DNA of 64,000 nucleotides, taken from the NCBI GenBank assembly GCA_949288785.1, contig CASELQ010000001.1:62001-126000 (forward strand), in the 5' to 3' direction. The stretch's first letter is position 1. Each line of letters opens with the position of its first letter. This document shows, piece by piece, positions 25,668-33,385 of this stretch. Origin of the DNA: an uncultured Eubacteriales bacterium (lineage in GTDB: Bacteria > Bacillota > Clostridia > Christensenellales > Borkfalkiaceae). The notes under the pieces were generated by a model. It was given only the letters and a program-made list of their open reading frames with translations, was not told where the DNA came from and made no database searches. The translations under genes and the position numbers were made by a program.

Positions 25668-26558
25668 ATGAACAAAACGATATTCAAGGGCACATGCACC
25701 GCCGCCATTACCCCTTTCACGCGGGACGGCATAGATTATCCGGCTTTCAAAAAACAGATAGACTATCAGATAGCGGGCGGGATAGACGCGCTTTGCGTTC
25801 TCGGCACCACGGGTGAGGCGCCCACCATTACCGACGAGGAATACGACGGTATTGCAAAGTTTGCAAGAGATACCATTGCCGGCAGAGTGAAATTTATCCT
25901 GGGCAGCGGCAGCAACTGTACTAAGAAAGCGATAGAAAAAAGCGTTCTTGCCCAAAAAATAGGCGCGGACGGGTTGCTTGTGGTTACCCCCTATTACAAT
26001 AAATGCACGCAGAAAGGGCTTGTAAAATACTATAACGACATATGCGACAACGTGGATATTCCCGTTTTATGCTACAACGTGCCGGCAAGGACGGGGGTCA
26101 ATATTCTCCCCCAGACCATGGCCGAAATCGCCGAACATAAAAATATAGGCGGGATAAAAGAGGCCTGCGGCAATATGGAACAGATTTGCGAGACTGCCCG
26201 CCTCATCCGCGGAAAGACCGCACTCTATTCGGGGGACGACAATCTTAACCTTGCCATGCTTTCGATAGGCTCCATGGGGCTTATTTCGGTGGTTTCGAAC
26301 ATCGCGCCAAAAGAGGTTGGCGAAGTGGCGCGCCTTTATTTTGCGGGCAAAAACCGCGAGGCTACCGAATTGCAGGAAAAACTCCTTCCGCTCATCGACA
26401 TAATGTTCTGCGAAGTTAACCCCATCCCCGTTAAAAAGGCGGCGGAACTGTTGGGGCTTGGCAGCGGCATAGTGCGCGCCCCGCTTACCGAACTGGAAGA
26501 CGGGCACACCGCGCAGATGAAAGAGATACTTAAAGAATACGATTTTAATATAGTATAA
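25668..26558 (+). CDS. dapA: 4-hydroxy-tetrahydrodipicolinate synthase
   Basis: DapA condenses aspartate semialdehyde with pyruvate at the first committed step of lysine/DAP synthesis. From the ATG at 25668 (AAGGGAGG upstream) it has 296 residues. The Schiff-base lysine is K164 in GGIKEACG. Also visible are LGTTGEAPT near 45-53, PYY at 108-110 and YNVPARTG from Y136. A frame opening at 25611 adds residues lacking family similarity. Confidence 0.97.
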   Translation: MNKTIFKGTCTAAITPFTRDGIDYPAFKKQIDYQIAGGIDALCVLGTTGEAPTITDEEYDGIAKFARDTIAGRVKFILGSGSNCTKKAIEKSVLAQKIGADGLLVVTPYYNKCTQKGLVKYYNDICDNVDIPVLCYNVPARTGVNILPQTMAEIAEHKNIGGIKEACGNMEQICETARLIRGKTALYSGDDNLNLAMLSIGSMGLISVVSNIAPKEVGEVARLYFAGKNREATELQEKLLPLIDIMFCEVNPIPVKKAAELLGLGSGIVRAPLTELEDGHTAQMKEILKEYDFNIV

Positions 26559-26680
26559 GCCGCAGGGCGTGCGATAAACCTGCAACGCGCAAAGACGTTT
26601 CCCGGCGGAAAAATTATGCTTTGCCGAAGCCGCAGTTTGTATTTATAACGGTATTCAGGCTAATTATTACGGAGAAAGAT

Positions 26681-27442
26681 ATGATTAAAGTTTTGATTTA
26701 CGGCGCAAACGGAAAAATGGGCAGAAAAGTGAAAGAGGCGCTCTCCCGCTCTCAAAAGGCACGGGCGGTTTGCGGAGTCGATATAACGGAGGACTTTTCG
26801 GACGGGAATTTTCCCGTATATAAGGATATAAATCAGGTAAAAGAACAGCCGGATATAATTATAGACTTTTCCTCCCCCGCCTCGCTTTACGGCATACTCG
26901 GTTACTGCGCCAATCACAAAACCGGAGCGGTGCTGTGCTCTACCGGGTATGACGACGCGCAGATCGAAAAGATAAACAAGGCTGCCGAAAATACCGCGTT
27001 GTTCCGCTCCGCCAACATGTCGTTAGGAGTGAACGTGCTCATAAAACTGGTAAAACAGGCGGCGGCGGCGCTAAAAGGGTTTGACGCGGAGATTATAGAG
27101 ATGCACCACAATCAGAAAAAGGACGCGCCAAGCGGCACCGCCATTATGCTTGCGGACGGAATAAAGGAAGTCCTGCCCGAAAAATACTGCACTTACGGCA
27201 GGCACGGCATTGTAGGAAAAAGGGACGTAAACGAGATAGGCATACACGCCGTGCGCGGCGGCAACGTGGTGGGCGATCATCAGGTGATTTTCGCCGCGGA
27301 AAACGAGAGGATTACTCTCTCCCACTCCGCACAGGACAGGGGCGTTTTTGCCGAGGGCGCCGTTAAGGCCGCGGAGTTTTTGTACGGAAAGAAGAACGGG
27401 CTTTACGATATGAACGATCTTTTGGATGAAGAAAATGCTTGA
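26681..27442 (+). CDS. dapB: 4-hydroxy-tetrahydrodipicolinate reductase
   Basis: DapB reduces the DapA product with NAD(P)H. The 253-residue protein starts at the ATG at 26681, downstream of ACGGAGAAAG. It has the nucleotide-binding GANGKMG at 8-14 and the catalytic EMHHNQKKDAPSGTA segment. The GRHGIVGKRDVNEIGIHAVRGG region is also characteristic. It overlaps yggS at the 3' end. Confidence 0.96.
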   Translation: MIKVLIYGANGKMGRKVKEALSRSQKARAVCGVDITEDFSDGNFPVYKDINQVKEQPDIIIDFSSPASLYGILGYCANHKTGAVLCSTGYDDAQIEKINKAAENTALFRSANMSLGVNVLIKLVKQAAAALKGFDAEIIEMHHNQKKDAPSGTAIMLADGIKEVLPEKYCTYGRHGIVGKRDVNEIGIHAVRGGNVVGDHQVIFAAENERITLSHSAQDRGVFAEGAVKAAEFLYGKKNGLYDMNDLLDEENA

Positions 27443-28094
27443 AACCAATATTGAACGCGTTTTAAAAGAGATTGCGGCGGGCAACGACCGGGGCGAGGCG
27501 ATAACGCTTGTTGCCGCCACAAAGACCGTGCCGGCGGATATTATAAACCGCGCCGTGGAGTGCGGCGTTAAGATCGTAGCCGAAAACCGCGTACAGGAAT
27601 TCCGGGAAAAATATCCGCTGATACGGGGCGCCGTTCATCATTTTATAGGACATTTACAGACCAACAAGGTAAAATATCTTATAGGAAAAGTTGCGCTCAT
27701 ACAGTCTGTGGACAGCGTTAATCTTGCTAACGTAATATCCGAAGAGGCGGCAAAAAAAGGCGCTTTGCAGGATATCCTTGTAGAGGTGAATATAGGCGGA
27801 GAACTTTCAAAAAGCGGGTTCACGCCCGAAAACACGGAAGAAGCGGTAAAAGAGATATCCGCACTTCCCCGTCTGCGCGTTAAGGGACTTATGGCAATGC
27901 TGCCTAAAACGGAAGACGAACGGCTTAAAATCGACCTTTGCACTAAGTTACGCGGAATTTACGACAGATTAAAAGCGGAAGGCTGCCCTTTCGAGCATCT
28001 TTCGATAGGTATGTCCGAAGATTATACAACCGCAATCCGCTGCGGGAGCAATATGATAAGGCTGGGCAGTGCGCTTTTCGGAAAAAGGAGTTGA
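27426..28094 (+). CDS. yggS: PLP homeostasis protein, YggS/PROSC family
   Basis: YggS-family proteins bind pyridoxal phosphate and maintain PLP and amino acid balance without a known catalytic reaction. The 222-residue protein has the PLP lysine K33 in LVAATKTV, the IGHLQTNKVKYLI segment and the C-terminal LSIGMSEDYTTAIRCGSNMIRLGSALFG signature. The start could be the ATG at 27426 or the one at 27435, both overlapping the dapB end. Its place just before sepF is typical of Gram-positive division clusters. Confidence 0.93.
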   Translation: MKKMLETNIERVLKEIAAGNDRGEAITLVAATKTVPADIINRAVECGVKIVAENRVQEFREKYPLIRGAVHHFIGHLQTNKVKYLIGKVALIQSVDSVNLANVISEEAAKKGALQDILVEVNIGGELSKSGFTPENTEEAVKEISALPRLRVKGLMAMLPKTEDERLKIDLCTKLRGIYDRLKAEGCPFEHLSIGMSEDYTTAIRCGSNMIRLGSALFGKRS

Positions 28095-28098
28095 TTTT

Positions 28099-28446
28099 AT
28101 GGGAATTTTCGATTTATTCGGCAAGGATCCCCGTAACGGCGGGGCGCGGCAGGAATTTGCGGGGCACTATTCCACTTCCGCTCACGCTCAGGAAAACGGC
28201 GGCGAGAAAAAGAGCCCCGTTTCGGTATTCGTGCCCTCTTCTTATGACGAAGTGGAACATATTATAGACGCGCTTAAAAAGGGCAAGACTGCGGTAGTGC
28301 ACCTGAACGAACTTAAACCGGATACCGCGCTGCGTATCCTCGATATGCTTTCGGGCGCCATTTATGCGCTTAACGGCGGCGTTTACGAGATGGAAAAAAA
28401 CATATTCATGTTTTCGCCCCAGGGCGTGGAGATGCACGAAAGATAA
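28099..28446 (+). CDS. sepF: Cell division protein SepF
   Basis: SepF anchors and bundles FtsZ filaments at the Gram-positive division site. From the ATG at 28099 (AAAAAGGAG upstream) it has 115 residues: an N-terminal segment MGIFDLFGKD (a potential membrane-binding helix), a linker, and the conserved SepF core with VFVPSSYDEVEHIIDALKKG and GAIYALNGGVYEMEKNIFMF. It follows yggS by 4 bp and ends the asd operon. It is short compared with Bacillus SepF because of a brief linker. Confidence 0.93.
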   Translation: MGIFDLFGKDPRNGGARQEFAGHYSTSAHAQENGGEKKSPVSVFVPSSYDEVEHIIDALKKGKTAVVHLNELKPDTALRILDMLSGAIYALNGGVYEMEKNIFMFSPQGVEMHER

Positions 28447-28540
28447 ACCGCTCACGGGCTTCGAAATGCCGCACGATCGGACGGATATTTATTTCGGATG
28501 CTTATTATAATATATTTTCAGGATACTTGTTTTAATTTTT

Positions 28541-28566
28541 CGCTCCGTTTTATACGGAGCGTTTTT
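28541..28566 (+). terminator. Terminator of the asd-sepF operon
   Basis: An 8-bp stem (CGCTCCGT with ACGGAGCG, loop TTTAT) is followed by TTTTT. It lies 95 bp after the sepF stop. The rest of 28447-28791 holds no gene that I can see. Confidence 0.85.
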
Positions 28567-28683
28567 ATAAAAATTTTTTAACGATCGTAAAAATTTAACA
28601 CGCTTAAAAAATAATTAAACGGGCAGCTTTTCCCCTGCCGATACGTTCCTTCTCGTTCCGCGGGGCGGGTTTATCGCTTAAAC

Positions 28684-28721
28684 AAAGCCTGCGCTTGCCG
28701 AATGCGGCAAGCGCAGGCTTT
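28684..28721 (-). terminator. Strong hairpin after the LDH/MDH gene
   Basis: A 17-bp perfect stem with an AATG loop lies 70 bp downstream of the dehydrogenase stop on the minus strand. Only a short T-rich stretch follows, so it is a probable terminator by strength and position. Confidence 0.65.
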
Positions 28722-28791
28722 GTGCCTATTATCTTTAATTATTAAGAGTTTCCCGTTACTGTCGGGCAGAACGCCCGCCGGACTTTACGGT

Positions 28792-29751
28792 TCAGCCCCT
28801 TATTTCAAGCGCGTTATACGTGGCGCTCAAAGACGCTATCTTTTCATCGAGTTCTTTCTTTTCTTCCGCGCTTACGGGGAGTTCCACCACGCGCTCAAAG
28901 CCTTTGGCACCCACTATGCAGGGTACACCCATACACAGGTCTTCGGCGCCGTATTCGCCGTGAAGAAGCGTGGAAAGGGGCAGCAGCGTGTGAGTATCCG
29001 AAAAAAGTGCCTTTATGAGCCGCACGGTAGACGCCGCAATGGCATAGAATGTTGCGCCCTTTGCCTTTATGACCTTGGCGCCCGCCTTAACCATATCCGA
29101 ATAAAGGGTTGCAAGTTCGTTGTCTATGGTCTGCTCATCTATTTTAAGAATGTTTTTGCAATAGTCCTTGACGTTGTAGCCGCCAACGGTGCAAAGACTC
29201 CACGGAACCATGCACGCATCGCCGTGTTCGCCGAACACATAGGCGTTTACGTTGGAAGCGTCCACCTTGCAGTAGTCCGCCACAAACTGCACAAGCCTGT
29301 TGGAATCTAACAGTGTGCCCGTGCCTATTACCTGCTCCGGCTTTAAGTTTGTGCATTTAAGGGTGGTATAAGTAAGCACGTCCACGGGGTTGCTTACTAT
29401 GACGTAAAGCGCATCCGGCGCGATCTTGGCTACACCCGGCATAACGCTCTTTAATATGCCTATATTCACCTTTGCAAGATCCAGCCTGGTCTGCCCCGGC
29501 TTTCTCGCTATGCCGAAGGTTACCACTACCACGTCCGCCCCCTTCACGTCCTCATATTCGCCGCATCTTACCGTTACCGACGGAACCGCCGCCGCGCACT
29601 GCGAAAGATCCAGCGCTTCTCCTTCCGCCTTTTCTTTGTTGATATCTACCAATAATATTTCCGAGCATATTCCGGAAAGCGTGAGATTGTAGGCTATGCT
29701 TGCGCCTACGTTGCCGGTACCGAGTATCGCTATTTTTCTTGCCTTGCTCAT
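28792..29751 (-). CDS. LDH/MDH-family 2-hydroxyacid dehydrogenase
   Basis: The 319-residue enzyme belongs to the L-lactate/malate dehydrogenase family. It has the NAD motif GTGNVGASIA at 11-20, VSNPVDVLTY near 119-128 and the catalytic histidine H176 in GEHGD. Most of the sequence looks like L-lactate dehydrogenase, for example TRLDLAKVN. However, the substrate-specificity position just before KPG is arginine (R83, in ARKPGQTR), where lactate dehydrogenases carry glutamine and malate dehydrogenases carry arginine. It may therefore act on oxaloacetate/malate. It is monocistronic with its own promoter. Confidence 0.85.
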   Translation of the reverse strand: MSKARKIAILGTGNVGASIAYNLTLSGICSEILLVDINKEKAEGEALDLSQCAAAVPSVTVRCGEYEDVKGADVVVVTFGIARKPGQTRLDLAKVNIGILKSVMPGVAKIAPDALYVIVSNPVDVLTYTTLKCTNLKPEQVIGTGTLLDSNRLVQFVADYCKVDASNVNAYVFGEHGDACMVPWSLCTVGGYNVKDYCKNILKIDEQTIDNELATLYSDMVKAGAKVIKAKGATFYAIAASTVRLIKALFSDTHTLLPLSTLLHGEYGAEDLCMGVPCIVGAKGFERVVELPVSAEEKKELDEKIASLSATYNALEIRG

Positions 29752-29792
29752 CTTTTGCCGATTCTCTCCTATTATAAATTTCTTTTGTATAT

Positions 29793-29821
29793 ATAATACC
29801 CTTTTACGAAAAATTTTGCAA
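29793..29821 (-). promoter_or_regulatory. Promoter of the LDH/MDH gene
   Basis: On the minus strand TTGCAA (29821-29816) and TATTAT (29798-29793) are 17 bases apart, followed by an AGGAGAG ribosome site before the start. Confidence 0.65.
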
Positions 29822-29870
29822 CCGAATAATATATGCTTTTAAAATTTTTTTCACGACGCGGCGCCGCCGT

Positions 29871-31211
29871 TCACTTTGCGAGTTTTAAAGCCGCCTCGTA
29901 AATATCCCCCGCACCCAAAAACAGTATACAGTCCTTTCCTGCCATCCCCCGCCGTATTTTATCCGAAAGAGCGGAAAGCGTATCCGCATAGGTACAGTCC
30001 GCCCCTTCCGCCGCAAGATTTTTATACAGAGTTTCGCCGTCTCCGTCTTTGTCAAAACTCTCCCTTGCGGGATAGGTCTTGTATATTACGGTACGGGGCG
30101 TTTTAAGCACATTGATAAAATCTTTCATTAAAATTTTCGTGCGGGAATAGGTGTGCGGCTGAAAAATAACGAGCGGATCCCTTCCGTTTTCCGTATAAGA
30201 TAAAAGCGTGGCTCTGAGTTCCGACGGGTGATGGGCGTAATCGCAAAATACAGGCTTGCCGCACATACTGCCTATGCGTTCGTTGCGCCTTTTTACTCCG
30301 TAAAAATTTTCCAGCCCGCTCTTTATATACGAAAACGAAACGCCGCACTCCTTTGCTGCCGCCGCCGCGGCAAGCGCGTTATATACGTTATGTCTGCCGG
30401 CGATATTCAGCCGCACTCTCCCCTCTTTCCTTCCGTATGCGTAAAACCCGAAGGAGTACCCGTTATTGCCTTTTATAAGATTTTTCGCCGTGTATACGGC
30501 GGGCGTTTCCATACCGAACGTTACCGAGGTGGATGAAAGACCCGCGGCAAACGGGTCGTCCGCATTTACCGTCGCAACGCACCCGCTTGCAAACCTGCGA
30601 AAGGCTTTTACCTCATTTTCAAAACTGCCGAAACTTTCCAGATGATCGTTATCTATGTCTAAAATTACCGCCATATACGGGTGCAAATCAAGAAAGTTCT
30701 GTCTGTATTCACATGCTTCGGCAATGGCAAACCTGCCGCTTCCCGCGCGGAAGTTACCCTTTTCGCCGTAATCTCCGCCCAAAAATACGGCAGGATCCTT
30801 TCCCGCCCGCTCGAATATTTCCCAAAGCATTGCGGTAACCGTGGTCTTGCCGTGGCTGCCCGCCACCGCCACCGAGCGCGGATAAGAGGAAAGTATATTC
30901 CCTAAAAGTTCGCTGCGCTTGTATATGGGGATACCCCGTTTTATCCCTTCGGTTATTTCCGGGTTGTCGGCACCTGCTGCGGAGGTATAAACCAGCACGT
31001 CGGCGCCGCGGACGTTTTCTGCCGAATGACCGATAAATACCTGTGCTCCCGCCCGGGTCAGCCGCTCGGTCTGCTCTCCTGCCGCCCTGTCCGAACCCGT
31101 TACTTTAAAACCTGCGGCAAGACAGTATTTTGCAAGCCCGCTCATGGATACTCCGCCTATCCCTACAAAATGCACATGCCCCGTTTTTTGGGGGAAAATA
31201 TTTTTAATCAT
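29871..31211 (-). CDS. murC: UDP-N-acetylmuramate--L-alanine ligase
   Basis: MurC adds L-alanine to UDP-MurNAc in peptidoglycan synthesis. The 446-residue product has HFVGIGGVSMSGLA at about 14-27, the ATP loop GSHGKTT at 118-124 and FCDYAHHPSE in the C-terminal half. Length is normal. No Shine-Dalgarno-like sequence is visible in the 40 bp before the ATG, and a TAAAAT box ends 5 bases upstream, so translation may be leaderless. It is divergent from spoVG. Confidence 0.95.
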   Translation of the reverse strand: MIKNIFPQKTGHVHFVGIGGVSMSGLAKYCLAAGFKVTGSDRAAGEQTERLTRAGAQVFIGHSAENVRGADVLVYTSAAGADNPEITEGIKRGIPIYKRSELLGNILSSYPRSVAVAGSHGKTTVTAMLWEIFERAGKDPAVFLGGDYGEKGNFRAGSGRFAIAEACEYRQNFLDLHPYMAVILDIDNDHLESFGSFENEVKAFRRFASGCVATVNADDPFAAGLSSTSVTFGMETPAVYTAKNLIKGNNGYSFGFYAYGRKEGRVRLNIAGRHNVYNALAAAAAAKECGVSFSYIKSGLENFYGVKRRNERIGSMCGKPVFCDYAHHPSELRATLLSYTENGRDPLVIFQPHTYSRTKILMKDFINVLKTPRTVIYKTYPARESFDKDGDGETLYKNLAAEGADCTYADTLSALSDKIRRGMAGKDCILFLGAGDIYEAALKLAK

Positions 31212-31273
31212 ACAATATTTTATGATTTAAATAAAAAAATTAACAAAATTCGTTAAAAATTTTTAAAAACATA

Positions 31274-31302
31274 TTGAAATTAAAAGATTTGTATGATAGA
31301 AT
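31274..31302 (+). promoter_or_regulatory. Promoter of spoVG
   Basis: TTGAAA (31274-31279) and TAGAAT (31297-31302) are separated by 17 bases. AAGGGAGG follows at 31318-31325, ahead of the start. Confidence 0.7.
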
Positions 31303-31335
31303 ATATAAGGTAAGTGCTAAGGGAGGTTAAACTTT

Positions 31336-31608
31336 ATGAAAATTACCGATGTGAGAGTGCGCATTGTTAAAAAGGACGACAGCAAGCTGAAAGGCGTGGC
31401 TTCGGTTACCTTTGACGATTGTTTTGTGGTGCACGATATCAAAATTATCGAAGGCAGCGAAGGGTACTTTATCGCCATGCCCAGCCGCAAAACCGCTGAC
31501 GGCGAATATAAGGATATAGCGCATCCCATAAATTCGGATACCAGAGAGGAACTTATAAAAATCATTCTCGCTGCGTTCGATAAAGAAAAAGAAAAACCTG
31601 CTGAATAA
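31336..31608 (+). CDS. spoVG: Septation/RNA-binding regulator SpoVG
   Basis: SpoVG is a small nucleic-acid-binding regulator found in Bacillota and some other phyla, linked to sporulation, division and virulence control. The 90-residue product has the family core [29 protein letters not shown] and [14 protein letters not shown], with a short charged tail. It is monocistronic with a clear promoter and ribosome site. Its presence does not prove sporulation, because non-sporulating species also have it. Confidence 0.96.
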   Translation: MKITDVRVRIVKKDDSKLKGVASVTFDDCFVVHDIKIIEGSEGYFIAMPSRKTADGEYKDIAHPINSDTREELIKIILAAFDKEKEKPAE

Positions 31609-31949
31609 TTTTTTATAAACGGCTGCTTTTGCTTTTGCCCGGTTTGTTTATATACGCCCGGGATAGTTTTTGCACCCGTTTTACAGATTTAGGGGCTGCT
31701 TTTTCGGCAATAAAATCGTATATTTTACCTCCGCCCGCGAAAATTACACGGGCGGAGGTTTTTCAATATAATATTTTATCTCCGTTCGTTATAGTTTTGA
31801 TAACCTTTCGGTATAACGTCTTATAAAGTTATCGTATTTCAAATATTGCCTATGCCGTTAATAATTTATCGTTGCTTTGCGGGATCAAATAACTTCGCCG
31901 ATAAACGTCTTTTACAATATGCAGTTTGCCGCGGCGTTCATAAAAACCG
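31609..31949. other. Intergenic region between convergent genes
   Basis: This 341-bp gap between spoVG and the TIM-barrel gene contains one clear terminator (31727-31763). The remainder is AT-rich with no gene, tRNA or repeated element that I can see. Confidence 0.6.
31727..31763 (+). terminator. Terminator after spoVG
   Basis: An 11-bp perfect stem (31727-31737 with 31749-31759) with an 11-base loop is followed by TTTTC in the plus direction. Confidence 0.85.
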
Positions 31950-32765
31950 TTATTTTCGTGAAAACTCCGCTTTACCGAACACCTTTTCGGCAAGGGCGGT
32001 TATATATCCGTAAGAATCGTACAGTTCGGAAAGGGTTTTAAAATCCGAAGGATACACTTCAAGCAGCACGGCACCGTTAAACCCGGCGTCGTTAAGCCGT
32101 GAAAACACCTCGTTAAAGTCTGTAACGCCCCTGCCGGGAAGGCACATCTTTCCGTTTTCGTCCACGTCGGAGATATGCGCGGTTACAATGCTGCCCTTCA
32201 TTTCATCGATAAAATCGCCGTAAAATATCCCGGATTGGCGCGCCTGTTTAATATCCAGCGTGCCTTTGAGGCGCGGCGCGCGCTTTTTGAGTTCCTTAAA
32301 AAAACCTATGTAATTATAGTAACCCCAATGCACGTTCTCATATGCAAGGCTTACGTCGTGCGCGGCGCATACCTCTATTATACGCTCGGTTATTGCGCCC
32401 ACCCTGTCAAAATCTATAACCATGGGCGTTTTTTTGAAGCGCGCCCCGCCGTGAAAGGTGTAATATTTTGCGCCGAGTATTTCCGCCGCGGTCATTGCGC
32501 CTTCAAGCAACGAAAAAGAATCTTCCTGCGCGCGGACGTTAAGGCTGTATAACTGCGGCTCGAACTGGGTGGTTAAGGTGTGCACCGAGTGTATGCGCAT
32601 ATTCCCCGCGCGCGCTTTTACCTCTCTTGCGAACTCCGCGTTGTATTCCCTGTACGATTCTAAAAAAACTTCCGCCGAGGCTACTCCTGCGGCGGAAAGT
32701 TCGCCTGCCGCTTCCTCGGTGAAAAACCGAGAAAACAGCGAGGCGGTAGATATACCCGTTACCAT
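31950..32765 (-). CDS. Xylose-isomerase-like TIM barrel protein
   Basis: The 271-residue protein resembles the sugar phosphate isomerase/epimerase superfamily (AP endonuclease 2-like TIM barrel). Visible metal-ligand candidates are YYTFHGG, AYENVHWG, GTLDIKQARQSG, VTAHISDVDENG and GAVLLEVYPSD, in the usual order. The substrate is unknown. It begins 1 bp after hpf and is the last gene of the long minus-strand run, where it may be a generic sugar-metabolism enzyme. Confidence 0.78.
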   Translation of the reverse strand: MVTGISTASLFSRFFTEEAAGELSAAGVASAEVFLESYREYNAEFAREVKARAGNMRIHSVHTLTTQFEPQLYSLNVRAQEDSFSLLEGAMTAAEILGAKYYTFHGGARFKKTPMVIDFDRVGAITERIIEVCAAHDVSLAYENVHWGYYNYIGFFKELKKRAPRLKGTLDIKQARQSGIFYGDFIDEMKGSIVTAHISDVDENGKMCLPGRGVTDFNEVFSRLNDAGFNGAVLLEVYPSDFKTLSELYDSYGYITALAEKVFGKAEFSRK

Positions 32766-32766
32766 C

Positions 32767-33291
32767 TTAAAATTCCGGCTCTATAAGACCCAGATCTCCG
32801 TCGTTCCGTTTATACAGCACCTGCACGGTGTTGCTCTTTGCCTCCAAGAACACGTAAAAGGAGTGCCCTAACAGTTCCATTTCTTCCGCCGCCTCGTCCA
32901 CGGTCATGGGAGAAAGACGGAATTTTTTCTCCTTTACCACGTTCTGTTTAGCGTTATTTTCGTTTAAGGCATAGACCGCCGCTTCACGGAAGGCGGCGTT
33001 TTTATTGTGCTTGTCAAACCGCGTGCGGTATTTTCTTATCTGCCCTTCGAGCTTGGGAAGCACTATATCCAGATTATCGTAAAAATTGTCGCTCGAAGCG
33101 GTGGCGCGCACCAGCCGCCCGCAATAATCCAGCATGACTTCGGTAGTGAGCGACTGCGCCTGTTTTTTAAAGCTTACCTTGGCAGAAGCCTCTTCATCGA
33201 AATATTTGTCCAGCTTATCGAGTTTTTGCTCGGTAACCTTTCTCAAATGCTCGTTCACTTCGTAATTTCTTGCTACTATTTCGATTTTCAT
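32767..33291 (-). CDS. hpf: Ribosome hibernation promoting factor (long form)
   Basis: Long HPF dimerises 70S ribosomes into 100S particles in stationary phase. From the ATG at 33291, with GGAGGG upstream, the protein has 174 residues. The N-terminal S30AE-like domain starts with MKIEIVARNYEVNEHLRKV. The C-terminal dimerisation domain has KFRLSPMTVDEAAEEMELLGHSFYVFL. Placement after clpC fits a stress and stationary-phase group, though a strong hairpin separates the two. Confidence 0.95.
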   Translation of the reverse strand: MKIEIVARNYEVNEHLRKVTEQKLDKLDKYFDEEASAKVSFKKQAQSLTTEVMLDYCGRLVRATASSDNFYDNLDIVLPKLEGQIRKYRTRFDKHNKNAAFREAAVYALNENNAKQNVVKEKKFRLSPMTVDEAAEEMELLGHSFYVFLEAKSNTVQVLYKRNDGDLGLIEPEF

Positions 33292-33340
33292 AAGAAATCC
33301 CTCCTGTATTATTATACTCTTTCCGGGCAAAAAACCCTGC

Positions 33341-33377
33341 CCTTCCGCCGCGGAAAAAAATTTTCCGCGGCGGAAGG
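33341..33377 (-). terminator. Strong hairpin between clpC and hpf
   Basis: A 17-bp perfect stem (33341-33357 with 33361-33377) lies 8 bp after the clpC stop. On the minus strand a six-T run follows 6 bases later. It probably ends or attenuates the clpC transcript. A TATAAT box at 33316-33311 suggests a separate hpf promoter, but I see no good -35. Confidence 0.65.
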
Positions 33378-33385
33378 ATATTCAC

